DNA of 64,000 nt, taken from contig JALMLS010000336.1 of the NCBI GenBank assembly GCA_038496445.1, positions 171,662-235,661 of the forward strand, read 5' to 3'. How positions within the stretch are numbered: position 1 is the first letter of the stretch; every line of letters begins with the position of its first letter. Position numbers and translations under genes: made by a program. Source of the stretch: Trichosphaerium sp. ATCC 40318 (taxonomy: Eukaryota > Discosea > Flabellinia > Trichosidae). Below are positions 12,658 through 23,700 of the stretch, in pieces. The notes under the pieces were generated by a model. The model had not been told where the DNA came from, searched no databases, and was given only the letters and a program-made list of their open reading frames with translations.

Positions 12658-12890
12658 TACAGCCCCGTGAATACACAATACCGTTTGAATCAACTGCAAG
12701 GCTATGACAGCATCCAGCAGCAATACAAACAATATTTATGAGTGACTTTATTGGTCTAGCGATAGAATTCTTGATTTCGTCTGTATTACCTAATTGGTGG
12801 TGATAGTTTCTTCCCCAATCGTCGAGCAGCGATTAGCATTGAATGTTCAAAACCAGCGGCCAAACGTTAGCATATCGTAAATTAACACCC
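12658..12890 (-). pseudogene. decayed fragment of the RCC1 gene
   Basis: The minus strand here closely resembles the first RCC1 repeats of the intact gene at 21.4-23.2 kb, compared with about 22905-23140. Shared blocks include accattcgaatcaactgc-like, catccagcagc and ttggtctagc-like segments in the same order. The fragment lacks the start and most of the propeller. It has small deletions around the second WG repeat and no open frame of useful length. The flanking sequence 12426-12657 and 12891-13200 shows no exon I can support. Likely a partial duplication. Confidence 0.75.
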
Positions 12891-13211
12891 AAAGTTTGAC
12901 GTACTGCTATAAATCACGTGGTCTTGACCTTTTTGTATTTTGACAGAGACAAAAGGTCCTGTACCCAGGTTATTTCGATTTGTATTATGTAAAAAACCTG
13001 TACATACCTCAAGCAGTGAAAATAAACAAACAAAATCTTCCACCACGCTGTTACATTTAACTCCTGAAGCCACGTATCAATAAATCGAAAACTTGTTCTT
13101 TTTTAGCTAAGTCTCAAACCGTGCACCTTAACAATGGAGCTATTCGTTTAGGTATACACTCACATACGTAAAACCACTTATATGAGAGACGAAGACGTAT
13201 AAAAATGGACC

Positions 13212-13713
13212 CCAAGGGACATAGAGGAAGCAGTGTACAAACTCATTGCTTTACGCAAACGGCGTTCTCGTGGACGAGCCACACGAAAACAGCAAAAATG
13301 CAACGGAGAAAGATCAAGATTAAAACTTAAAAGCGGCACTTGTTATAAAGAACAAGAAGATAGAGCAACGCTTCTCATGAAACAAGCAATAGCAAAAAGA
13401 AGAGCTACATTTGAAAGGCTTTAAGTTTGGAATGTTATCTGAAATGGAGTTTAGATAGCAATGTAGAGCAGTAATAAGGTTTGTAACGGAAATACAATGT
13501 GTTTTTTTGCTATGTCTCATAACAAATTATGATGTAAACGTTGGAGAAGTGTAGAGAGTCGAGGACGAACGTCATACTTTAACATCTAGACCATGCAGTA
13601 GGTACCTTAAAAGATGTGGTGTTGGCTACCTCACAACACAATCAACGAGATGTAAAAATTGTGCTAATGGTAAACATTTTGAGCTGTTTGGCTATGAACT
13701 TTCGTTGTGGTGA
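13212..13713 (+). CDS. hypothetical basic protein, possibly with a four-cysteine cluster
   Basis: Two open stretches may be exons of one gene. The first (13212-13424) is rich in Arg and Lys (RKRRSRGRATRKQQKC) and has no in-frame ATG, so an upstream exon is needed. The second (13555-13713) follows a GTGTAG acceptor and reads RCGVGYLTTQSTRCKNCANG, with Cys spacing that could bind zinc, then LFGYELSLW and a stop. I could not find a clean splice joining the two. The 5' edge of the second stretch overlaps a segment shared with the peptidase genes, so this may be a hybrid or broken locus. Function unknown. Confidence 0.28.
13534..13576 (+). repeat. short copy of a peptidase-gene exon/intron junction
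   Basis: About 36 bases (gtaaacgttggagaagtg, then tagagagtcgaggacg) match tandem copy A at about 36405-36441 with only a 2-base gap and one or two differences. In copy A this segment spans the end of a coding exon and the start of the following intron, so the copy came from DNA, not from spliced RNA. Confidence 0.6.
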
Positions 13714-13813
13714 TAAATGTCCACAGAACGTTGTAATAACAGCTCAGGTCTGACTCAATCAATGTCAAAGGAATGAAAAGTAAAGTAATTAATGATTTTT
13801 TAATTGTGCTTGA

Positions 13814-15765
13814 TCAAGTTGTATTGAATTGTACAAGTTCTAAAATACCACCTACAAGAAAAAAGGTACCAGTGACAAAAGCATGGATTTTTCTTTTCTT
13901 TGACCGTTGTTCTAGTACACCCAACGCTTCATTAATAGTAGGAATAACCTCTAGTTTTGTATCAACATTCGGCCAAAATGACTTCATTTGTTCTTGCCAA
14001 TCCAAGTTTTTATCTGGCTTACTTACACTTATATTAGAGTCATCAAGACGTGTTGTAGGATCAATCTTAGGTGATGTAAAGTATATAGTATCAAAGGATA
14101 ATCCTTGTTTTGTCGTAGTTTCATGTATTGCTTCAAGGAGCACCTTGGGATGCCTAGAATGGCTGCAGTTGAAAAGTAAAACTCTTTCAACTTGTTCATC
14201 GTCTTGACTTGTATCCTCTTTATATGTAGAGCAAAACCAATTTGTACATGCCTTAATACTTTCTGGCGTATGTGCACCATCAAGGTAGAAAGTCACAGAT
14301 CCACCAAAACACTCTAAAACTTGCGATCTGCCTTAAGTTGATGTTAAGCAAACTTATTGAAAAAAAACCAAAAACAATTTTTAAGCGCTTACCAGGTAAT
14401 ACAGTATCCTTTAATCCTTTCTTGAATATATCATCTATATTAAATAAAGGCGCATACGGTACTTTTGATTCATTTGCGCTATCTACGATCATATTTTTTT
14501 CCGATTTTTTTCCAGTTTTTTTTTCTAACCAAGCCTGAGCCAATGCCACCGCCAATGATGCGTTTGTAACTTGATGATCTCCCTTTAATCCCAATTCTAT
14601 TTTAGATGTTTCTTGAGCAAAATAATGATCAAGAGGACGTGTCATGAGTAGTTTAGTGTCTTGATGTGCTTGAGCCCTTCTAATGAGTTCATTTAAAGCA
14701 CTAGACTCTTGCGGAACAGTGATAGCTTGAACACCTTTTAATAAATGTTAACTCAAACAAAACTGTAATCAACTATGAGTGCATACCATCTTTAAAGATT
14801 CCTGATTTCTCATAAGCTATTTCTTTTAGTGTATTCCCTAGTAAGTTCATATGATCGTAATCAAGTTTTGTAACCCTAAATAAGCATGTTTGTGAGGAGG
14901 GAGATTGGTTAATATTATTATTGTACATACGCTGTAACAGCTGGAGATTTGAAGCAATTTGTTGCATCTGTTCTTCCTCCAATACCAACTTCCATAATAA
15001 CACAATCAACGTTTTCCTCTTGGAATACACGCATTGATAGAAGTGTCATATAACGGAACCATATAGGCATATCAGCAGGTGATTTCTAGAAAACTTATGC
15101 GAATGACAAACACAGATGGCTTTCGGATTTTTTTCTTAAATGGGTGCTCAATAAACCGTTCATGCAACGGAACTTTGCAACAATTAGATTGTAACTAACA
15201 GTATGCCAAATGGAAAAAGATGATAGTATGTTGTTAATACACAACTTGGTTTTCTTCACGCCACAAAAATAAAACGCCATGTGAACACTTCAGTTTGTAC
15301 GTACTTTACTGCTCTCTAGTGATTCCCACACATTCCAAAAGTGCTTTGCAAACATGTCTTCTCCAATTGCCTTGCCATTGATCCGTATACGTTCTCGAAC
15401 AGTAATCAAGTGTGGAGAAGAAAACAAGCCTGTTTTTGTTAACGTTAAAACGAGATGAAAGCTTTTGGAAGTTTTCTCGTTTGAAATAACGTTTGTACCT
15501 GTTTTAAAGCCTTGATTACGTAAAATAGACTCTACAAAAGCGCATGTGGAGCCTTTTCCTTTTGTTCCGGCAACATGAACTACTTTTGGTCCTAGTTTCG
15601 TTAACTACCTTGTAATTAGCGTCATTAAGTTTTATTGCGTACGTTTACGCCTATTCTGTTGGCAAAACTGGTCATTTCTTCGCTTAGGTCTATTTCCAAG
15701 TTACTTCGCCTTGCTTTCTCCCAACTAGCCTTTGCAGCGTTGTTTGACATGAGGGAGGTGTTCAT
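13814..15765 (-). CDS. folylpolyglutamate synthase
   Basis: Adds gamma-linked glutamates to folates using ATP, retaining them in cytosol and mitochondria (FPGS/Mur ligase family). The N-terminal exon ends ...[16 protein letters not shown] intron joins it in frame to [20 protein letters not shown], the ATP-binding loop GTKGKGS with the family's VHVAGT lead-in. Next come [17 protein letters not shown], a metal-site strand with [22 protein letters not shown] and [10 protein letters not shown]. The second domain shows [33 protein letters not shown] and [14 protein letters not shown], then [12 protein letters not shown]. The start at 15765 is the first in-frame ATG after a stop, and EALDV just upstream resembles the family's N-terminal helix. 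An extra spliced presequence exon therefore cannot be excluded. It diverges from F-box/LRR gene 1. Confidence 0.93.
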
Positions 15766-16176
15766 TACATCCAAAGCCTCCTTTTTCTTTCATTGGCGTT
15801 ATATTCTCTCGTAATAGCGTACCTTGTACGTGTGATGCTTCATAGCGCTAGTTTTAGAGCTTTTCATCCTATTCCTTGCTACAGTATTTCTCAGCCTGCT
15901 CGCAAGCATCACACAAGTATTACTACTTCACAGTCAGGTACAGCCGCGTATGGAGTGCACTTAATTAAATGCTCTAAGTCTTTTTTTTTTGTTACTTCAC
16001 GTGACAGTCGAATCTCGTTTGTTTTGAGTAGTAAAGTCTCCGTTACCCACTCTGAAGATTTATAGTAATGTTGCCAACAGCGCTGAAACGTATACGTTTT
16101 GTACAAAACGACTGCTTTGGTGTAAAGTTATAGTTGACTTAACACAAACTTACTGTAACACAACGTGCGCAAGATT
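15766..16176. other. divergent promoter region
   Basis: About 410 bases between the starts of the FPGS and F-box/LRR genes. No supported exon. It contains a CACGTG (about 15999) beside a T-run. Confidence 0.4.
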
Positions 16177-17116
16177 ATGAATTTTTCTGGTGTTTCTCTT
16201 GAGCAGGTGCTTACCTATTATCGTAACAATCATGTGGAGTTGTTCAGTACCATTGCTCCAAAAAATCAACAAACAATCATGGCTCAACTCAAGAATATCC
16301 TCAACGTATTTAATACAAGTCTACAACAAACACTGGACAATTTTCTTTACGAACAGTCAGAATCAGTTTCTACTCTTACCAAAAAGAACAAGAGCACCCT
16401 AAACTCTTCTGACATTGAATTAAAAACTAAGACAAAACCTTCAAAGTGAGTCACCTCATGTGTTCAAACCATGTATTAATATTTTACCAAGCATTGCAAT
16501 AGTAGAACAAAACATTCTTGATTTCCCTCCAGAGATTATTACAACTATTGTACACTATACTAAAGCGAAGGATAGATTCTGTGTTGCTCAATCATGTCAT
16601 CTACTTGCTGATATCATCCATGATATTGTTGGATATGAGGAAGTGTTTATCTCTCGTTTTGAAGATATTTTAAAGGTTCGACAGTACCAGGGTATTATGG
16701 ACAAGAGTGTTATTCAGTTGAGTCAAATACACGACCAAATCACTGTGTATTCTTTATTGGAAGGTTGTTCTATCATCAAAACGCCACATCCATGTGATAT
16801 TAGTGATGGTGATCTGAAAGTGCTGGCAGGTGTCAAAACAATTGATTTATGTGGTTGCAAAAGAATAACAGATGAAGGAGTCAAGGCATTATCAGGAGTT
16901 AATACCATTGACCTTAGTTTCACAAAAGTGACAGATGAAGGAGTCAAAGCACTGAAAGGAGTTCTTGATATATCCATTGGATACACAAGTGTTACCTGTG
17001 TAGGTATCACATCAATATTAGACGGACTTCATAAAGTTTGGCTTAACAGCTTTCAAGTATCCCCTGAGTTCATACAAACTCTTGAAGCTGCGTCAGTAAA
17101 CGTTGTTTGTTATTAA
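16177..17116 (+). CDS. F-box / leucine-rich repeat protein, paralogue 1
   Basis: Probable substrate adaptor of an SCF-type ubiquitin ligase. Two exons (16177-16445 and 16492-17116) join in frame through a 46-base GTGAG intron, giving 297 residues. The first ~90 residues form a helical region of unknown role, not present in the two paralogues. The F-box-like stretch is ILDFPPEIITTIVHYTKAKD, followed by DIIHDIVGYEEVFIS, which is shared with the other two genes. Only three or four LRR units follow (VKTIDLCGCKRITDEGVKAL and similar), so this copy is much shorter in repeats than its neighbour at 17.3 kb. If the intron is not used, the region would be two separate short genes. Confidence 0.72.
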
Positions 17117-17312
17117 CAGTATTGCTTGCCAATCAGGTGATAGAAACAGGCTATACGTTGGTTTGTTAATAAAATGTTAAGCACCACTTTTTTTGGGGAC
17201 GATTTCTGCACAAAGTGAAAAGTGTCACTTAAAAAATTCTATCTGGGTCCTTTGATTTCTACGTAGCGCTAAACAACACTTGAGCGAATGGAACTAAGCA
17301 ACAACACCATAA

Positions 17313-18462
17313 ATGTCAAAATATAAGTTAACTAGCCCAAATCATACGTATGTTCTAGACATTTCTTTAAAAACAAGTTAACAGCGTTGGTAGTGCGCCA
17401 AATAGCATTTTGGACCTTCCTATAGAGCTTTTAGCATTTATTTTACGACAAACAACAAAAGCGCGATTTGCAGCTTGTCAAACATGCCATCACCTTGCTT
17501 CTATCATTCACGACATTATTGGATACGACACAGTGATAATTTCAACTGTTGACCAAGTAAAAGCAGTTTTAAAGCATGCTAGCACTCTACGACATACGAA
17601 AATAACACTTGACAACAAACTCTTTTCAGATGAAATTGTCAAGCAGTTTTCAGGTGCTCACACAATAGATGTATCTCTGGCTAGACAGATAACAGATGAA
17701 GGGATTAGATCACTTTCAGGAGTTCATACAATAGATATAAGCTGTTGTAGGAGTATAACTGATGAAGGAATTAAGTCACTTTCAGGAGTTCATACAATTG
17801 ACCTTGGTTACACTTTAGTAACAGATGAAGGGCTTAAGGCACTGTCTGGTGTTCACACCATTGTTCTTTTGCGTTGTGACCATATAACAGATGAAGGAAT
17901 TAAATCTCTTGCTGGTGTACATACAATCAATCTTGAGCGAACACCAGTTACAGATAAAGGGTTAGCAGCACTTTCTGGTGTTCATACCATTGATCTGTAT
18001 TTATGCGGAGGCATAACAGATGAAGGTATAAAATCACTAGCAGGTGCACATGACATTAGCCTTTGTGCCACTTCAGTAACAGACGAAGGCATCAAAGCAC
18101 TTTCCGGTGTTCATACCATTAATCTAAGTTACTGTCAAAATATAACAGATGAAGGTATCAAAGCACTGGCAGGAGTACATGAGATTTACCTCACAAGCAC
18201 TTCTGTAACAGATGAAGGTATAAAAGGTCTTGCAGGAGTTCACACCATTAGCGTCAGTGACACATCAGTAACAGACAAAGGTATCAAAGCACTGGCAGGA
18301 GTACATAAAATTCACCTTACAAGCACTGCAGTAACAGATGAAGGTTTACAAGCTCTTTCTGGAGTTCACACCATTTACCTTGACTATTGCCCAGGTGTAA
18401 CAGCTAAAGGTATAGAGGCTTTAGAACCGCCTGTTGATATAATATCAAAACAATTCAGTTAA
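17313..18462 (+). CDS. F-box / leucine-rich repeat protein, paralogue 2
   Basis: Probable SCF substrate adaptor. A 14-base first exon (MSKY) is joined by a 58-base intron (17327-17384) to one long exon, giving 363 residues. The third paralogue has the same tiny first exon (MSKSS...), which supports this start. The F-box is LDLPIELLAFILRQTTKARF, then CQTCHHLASIIHDIIGY. About eleven or twelve LRR units of 22-24 residues follow, near-perfect copies of VHTIDLSxCxxITDEGIKAL, alternating a Cys-type and a VTDEG-type unit. The pattern is of the AMN1/cysteine-containing kind. The highly regular repeats suggest recent internal amplification. Confidence 0.87.
17650..18430 (+). repeat. tandem LRR-encoding DNA repeats, about 66-72 bases per unit
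   Basis: The coding sequence of paralogue 2 repeats blocks such as acagatgaagg, then attaagtcactt or atcaaagcactggc, then ggagttcataccatt. Identity between units is high at the DNA level, not only in protein. This is a substrate for unequal exchange and explains the different repeat counts of the three paralogues. Confidence 0.85.
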
Positions 18463-18867
18463 GTGCCAGAGGTTTGTCTGAGTTGTAGTTTGCTGTATGT
18501 ATTGTACCCAATAAAAAATTCGTAGCAAGCAATATCAAGGTGTTTATTTGTAGAACAAGTTTTGCTTTTAAATTCTGACCAAACTCACCCAGTGGATGTA
18601 CATGCCACCTGGTTAGCGTTTTAGCAAAACAGGGGATAAAAACGTCTACTGACCGGCTTATACACTTAGTCATACAAACTTGCTTATATAAAGGTGTTTA
18701 AAAGTGCACAGTTTGGTAACCGAAAAACCAACAACTTTGATCAAACATTGTATTTCATTTATGTAAATGTCACTATCGCTAACACAACATACAGTAGCGA
18801 TAAAGAAATCATATAGTTTCATGTGATGGGCAACACATCATTGTATGTTGCTCTAGTACAAACTATT
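18463..18867. other. intergenic between convergent genes
   Basis: Holds the 3' flanks of F-box/LRR 2 (plus) and WASP (minus). AATAAA-like hexamers occur near 18510. No exon supported. Confidence 0.4.
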
Positions 18868-20853
18868 TTAATCACTCCACTCACTATCACTAGATTCGCT
18901 TTCACTTTCTTCAATATCTTGACGCCTATTTATAGTTTTAGTCTAACAACATTCTCTATTTTTCTTCTTCATTTTTTCTTACCTTGCATTCATTGCAGCA
19001 GCTAGAGTAGAAGCTAAACCTGTTGCTTTTGAAGGATCGAGGCTTTTAACATCTACACAAAGTAAAGGTAAACATTTTATTGTAATTACAGGAAAAAAAA
19101 AGAAAAAAAACGGTACCTGGAAGACCTTCCTTTGGATTATTTGGATCCACCTACAGAAAAAAAAATCCATTAAATCCACGCACATACGCACGAGAAAAGG
19201 AAAATAAATAATACTGTTACATTACCTTGTGCAATTGAAAGTTTCCTTTTTGAATATCTGCTAGCATACCACCACCTCTTGCTTCAGTTTTTTGAGCCGA
19301 TTCAGGAGGATTTGGCATTGGTGGAGGAGGAACAAGAGATGGTGGCGCACCAGGTGGAGGTGGTACTGGCCTAAGTAAACGTTAACTTTTTCTTTTAATC
19401 CTACAAATAAAACTAACCCTGCTCCTCCTCCTTGTCTATAGGTTGACAGAGGTCTTCTTGGCGGTTCTTCGCCTTCTCTTTCTATATTGAAAGTTGTTAA
19501 ATAGACTTAGTGGGTTAGTAGATAGTACGTATTCGTTGGCTACCAGCGATCGGAGTGATGTAATCTGAAACGACATTCATGATAAATTTTGCAGTTTCGG
19601 GATCTATTCAAGAGTAAGAGGCATTGTTGGTTTTTGGTATGCTTACCTTGAGCCTCCTTTTTAGTGATACCGGCATCTTTGAACATAGCTTTCCAGTCAT
19701 CTGGGATATTCTAAAAGGCGGTATAAGAGCAAAAGTGGTTTTGGTTGAAAGTGGAATAATTGTTGTACGTTGACTTCAAATCCGTTTTCTGCATCCCATC
19801 CTTTGATTTTTGAGTTAGAGGACTGATTGTTGGTAGAAAGTAATACAGTAGTACCTATGTGAGCCACTTTCCGGAAGTTTTGAGGTTTAGAAAGCGTGAA
19901 TTCTTCTCTCGCCGGTTTCTTCTCTGGTGGCTTTTCCCATTTTTTAAAGAAATTAATCTTCTCCATGAATCCCTTTACAATATCAACAAAATAAATAATG
20001 TTTATTTTTAGCGTACTCTCATTCTATGTTTGGTCTTCGCTGTTTCTTTATTGTGCTGTTTCTTTGACTTTCTTCTGAGCTTGTTTCTGAATCTTTCTTT
20101 TTTCGATAGAATAGGCAGAGTTTTGCTAACAACGATGAGATACATAATCGAATCCTACACTCACGCTGCTAAAACGCGACCATAGAAGGAGCTTGCTTCT
20201 TCTTGATCAGCAAAAGATATACCAACGACTAAAGGAATGAGTCAAAATAGCAAACACGGGAGCAAAGAAGTATTTTAGGTTTTTTGAGTACAACTTTTAT
20301 CAAAGCGTACTTCCTTCATCTGTCTCCAACACGTGAAAAAAAATTTCTTCGTCAGAGTAAATAAAATCATTGTACATCTCCTGTTCCCATACACACTTGA
20401 AGCTCTAACAAAAATCGATAAGACACGAAAGAAAACCATTCAAGTAGAACAAACTTTTCGCAGTTTTTTGAAAATATTTTCTCGTACATCCATTTCAAAC
20501 ACCCTCAAAAAATACGTTCTACGTCTTTGATCTGCTAGAAGTGATAGAGCACCTGTAACGCCACTAAAATAACACTGTTAACTACACAGATTTTGTGTGT
20601 TCTCATAAACACAAGCGTACCTGTAGGTCCACGTGCCGCCTGTAGCAACGTACATTTTGACCTTGAAATAAGCGTTACTCTTTAGAAACTTGTTATCATC
20701 ACAAAAAATAACGTACAACAGCGTGTGCCTTGAGTTCGTTCGGTCTAAGAGCGTCGATGTTAGTTGTTTAGTTTTTTTTCTGCTCAAACCGTAATATTAC
20801 CTTGCTGACTGTTGTAGAAGTTCAAGCTCGTGTTTACATAAAGATGGAGGCAT
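18868..20853 (-). CDS. WASP: WH1-CRIB-polyproline-WH2-CA actin nucleation promoting factor
   Basis: Activates the Arp2/3 complex downstream of Cdc42/Rac to build branched actin. About 14 small exons give roughly 380 residues. The WH1 domain runs from LKAHAVVKMYVATGGTWTY and SGVTGALSLLADQ to VWEQEMYNDFIY and VGISFADQEEASSFY. A basic stretch follows, rich in Lys and Arg. The CRIB/GBD is FTLSKPQNFRKVAHIGWD, then NNIPDDWKAMFKDAGITKKE and DPETAKFIMNVV. Next is a proline-rich linker (GPVPPPPGAPPSLVPPPP), the WH2 motif GGGMLADIQKGNFQLHKV, a central helix TGLASTLAAAMNARR and an acidic end SESESSDSEWSD with the conserved Trp. All expected modules are present in standard order, so this is a full-length WASP rather than WAVE. 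Start chosen at the only ATG before the WH1 exon chain. Confidence 0.94.
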
Positions 20854-21371
20854 TGCGGCGCTATTATCGTTATCACGTGGTTATGAACGTGCGTCCAAAA
20901 AAAAAGGTCACGCACATTCTCGCTTGCCTCACTATCCCAGCGTTATGGTAGATCCCGCTGAGCAAGCTTAAAGGAGGTATCGCCATGTTTTGAAGTGGGG
21001 TTGACGTAGAAAGGACAAGCAAGTTACGTAAAGAAAGCACCAGTAGTGAGTACGTTGTTAAGTGTGGTCATTGTAACTGCAACTACCATAACCAAGATAC
21101 GTGTCAGTGAAGTTGCAAGTATGGCATCGATGAAATAGACAAAAAGAATGAATATCGCCGGAATGTGGTAACTCTAATCTGAGATTGGACATACACGCGA
21201 GGCAATTCCTACTTTTCTGTGAGTGCTCTGGCTTCATCGTCCTAAGAGGAAACAGTTAACTTGTCAGGGTTGCATAGGAAACTTGCTGTAAAGCAGAAAC
21301 GTTTATCGCGTGTTCATGCGAAATCAATAATAGTATTATGAAGTTTATATTTATTTCCATTGGATGATGTA
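20854..21371. other. intergenic, WASP promoter side
   Basis: About 520 bases between the WASP start and the 3' end of the RCC1 gene. One TCACGTGG lies about 20 bases upstream of the WASP ATG (about 20872). No coding exon or RNA gene seen. Confidence 0.4.
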
Positions 21372-23162
21372 TTAAAGAACATTGTTCTGTTTGGCTTTGA
21401 TGACTTTGATACGTTCCATCAAACTAAAACCAAGCTCTATTAACACACTTTTATCAATTTCATTAACTTTTGCGCCAACATCATTCATCAACTCTCCAAG
21501 TTCTTGTGCTCTTTCACTTTTAAAGCCCAACTTCATTAATATTAACTTCCAATCAGTCTCAACACTACCACTGGATTGGTTATCATGTAGCTGAGCGAAA
21601 CGTGTCTAAATAACTCTATTAATAAACGCACTACTGCAAAAGAATTAAACTTGTTAGAGATATGCCTTATTGATGTTGTCTGCAGAAATATGTGGTTTGT
21701 CCATCCATGATTGTTGCGGTACAACTCTGGCCAGGTTATCAGATGGCGAGCTTGTGTTTTTGTGCTTTTCATCAAGTATCTCACTGTGGTCTTGTAGTTC
21801 TTCAGACTATAATATCCATGAGTTGTATAGATTATTCAAGAGACGTACATCAGAGGAATATTCGTCGTGGTTTTGTTGTATTTCAAAAGTTTCAAGGGCG
21901 CTCTGAATCATGGCTAGATGTTCAGGAGCGTCTCCAAATTTAGTGTAATCATGATTGGGTTTAATAACAGACTTAGACCAGTACTTGTCTTTTGGGTCTT
22001 CCTTTAACTCTGTCCGCATCTCTTTCATATCATCTTTGGTTGACTAAATTATGAGTAAGAAAAAAAGAAAACAAAGAGTGTGTACCTGTTTGTAATTACT
22101 AAACTTCAACTTTTGTGGCTCTGATTGACCGCTCATATTGTTACCTGCTGTAAGCAGTCTGAAATCATGATAAATTGCCAAGGAATGAGTCTGTTTAATG
22201 GCAAAGTCGAGGTATTTTCCAGGTAGTTTTAATGGTTTGTTTGATTTGAATTCCTTGATCCATTTACCCCAACCCCAACCAAACAAACAACCATCACGAT
22301 CAATAGCGAAAGATGACCATGAACCAGCATGAATAGATACAATGTTATTGAGTCCTTTAATTATGCCCTTTCCATACTTGTCATCAAAGCCCAGCCCAAG
22401 ACACCCATGCCAGCTGTATCCAAAAGAAAATACTTGCTTTGACTTGGTAAGAACAAGCACGTGAAAAACGCCAATAGCAATATCTGTAGCATTAGAGATA
22501 CTTGGAACACATGTAATCATCTTTGGTTTCAAGAATAGTGATTTATTACTACTTTCACTATTCGTCTCATTGTTTTGTGTTGCTCCCCATAGAAGGACAT
22601 TTCCTGCTGAAGTTACTGCTCCACTCACAAAGAAATTTGTTTGAATCTTCACAACTTTTTCAAGATCTGGAACGAGCGTGGGGGAGAACACCTTACTCTT
22701 ATCATACGAATGACCTAGCCCATCGTATTCATTGCTTCCCCAAGAGTAGACATGACCTGATTTCGATAAAGCCATACTTATACCATAGGCAGTTACTTGA
22801 GTTATATCGGTCAAGTTTGGAACACGTGTTGGTTTCAAAACTGTCTTAACCAAGAGAGACTTAAAGTTACCTAAACCCAATTCACCCTTGTAATTACTTC
22901 CCCACGCGTAAACGATACCATTCGAATCAACTGCGAGACTGTGGTGCCATCCAGCAGCGATACAGACAATATTTCGTAGAGATTGTATCGGTCTAGCTAT
23001 AGAGTTCTTTTCCTTATCGTTAGGATTACCCAATTGGTAGTAATGATTATCACCCCACGTGTACACAAAGCCATCGTCTGCTATCACCATTGAATGGTAA
23101 AAACATACAGCCAAACGGTTAACATACTGTAAATTATCCTCTGAAGACTGGGGTTCAGCCAT
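21372..23162 (-). CDS. RCC1-repeat protein with C-terminal SAM-like domain
   Basis: One long exon carries an RCC1-type seven-bladed propeller. The blades are visible as VYTWGDNHYYQLG, IVYAWGSNYKGELGLG, VYSWGSNEYDGLG, VLLWG, VFSFGYSWHGCLGLG and LFGWGWGKW, each followed by an AAG/HSLA-like strand. GTACAC and GTACG introns then join a charged linker (DMKEMRTELKEDPKDKYWSK) and a Ser/Pro segment. The last exon (about 21372-21605) ends in a helical bundle, WKLILMKLGFKSERAQELGE, closing on IELGFSLMERIKVIKA, which looks like a SAM domain. The final intron appears to have a GC donor (21606-21665). The start is the ATG at 23162. Nuclear Ran-GEF activity is not implied; RCC1 folds serve many scaffolding roles. 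Confidence 0.85.
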
Positions 23163-23700
23163 AAACTTGCGCAAATGGTTGGGTTTTGGGTACTAAAGCA
23201 ATTTGGAGGCAAATCCTAAATAGACCAAAAAAAAAACTGTGTTTGGGGTTTAGTTCGAAACAAATGCAGCTGAGTAGAGACATTAGGGCAATCAAATAGA
23301 ATAACAAAAGTTATTGTCTTTACGATCGACAGAAACTCGTGGAAAGCGAAAAATTGTGAGTAAGAATCATTAAATCCTCATAATGCTAAAGCAAGATTGA
23401 CATGCAGTTTTGATAGCTTACTGGTTAAATTATTGGAATAAATACTCCTTGCTCTAATTGAGTGATTGTTATTGCAACAAAGTATTGTAACAGAATCAAC
23501 AACGGGATTGTTTAGTATAATAATAACGCAAAGTACATCATGGAAAAAATGGCTAACTTCCAGGAGTTTATTGTTCTAAAGCAAGAATATGCATACAATG
23601 CACGCCACAACAAGGTATAGAGCTTTAATTGATGAACTAGAAGATTGCTGTATTGTATGATGAGCTTTTATAGGGAGCCAGTGCGTTTCTTAGAAAGAAG
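23163..23700. other. intergenic, with a possible orphan exon
   Basis: Mostly AT-rich non-coding DNA. On the plus strand a short ATG frame at about 23539 (MEKMANFQEFIVLKQEYAYN...) ends at a good GTATAG donor. A TTTATAG acceptor then continues it ([11 protein letters not shown]) into the antisense of the peptidase gene end. This looks like the first exons of a gene cut off by the neighbouring peptidase copy, or chance. Confidence 0.3.

Noticed and set aside
13773-14207. Long plus-strand frame of 144 codons
   Set aside because: It is the antisense of the well supported folylpolyglutamate synthase exon and has no domain of its own.
22523-22849. Plus-strand frame of 108 codons
   Set aside because: Antisense shadow of the RCC1 propeller exon.
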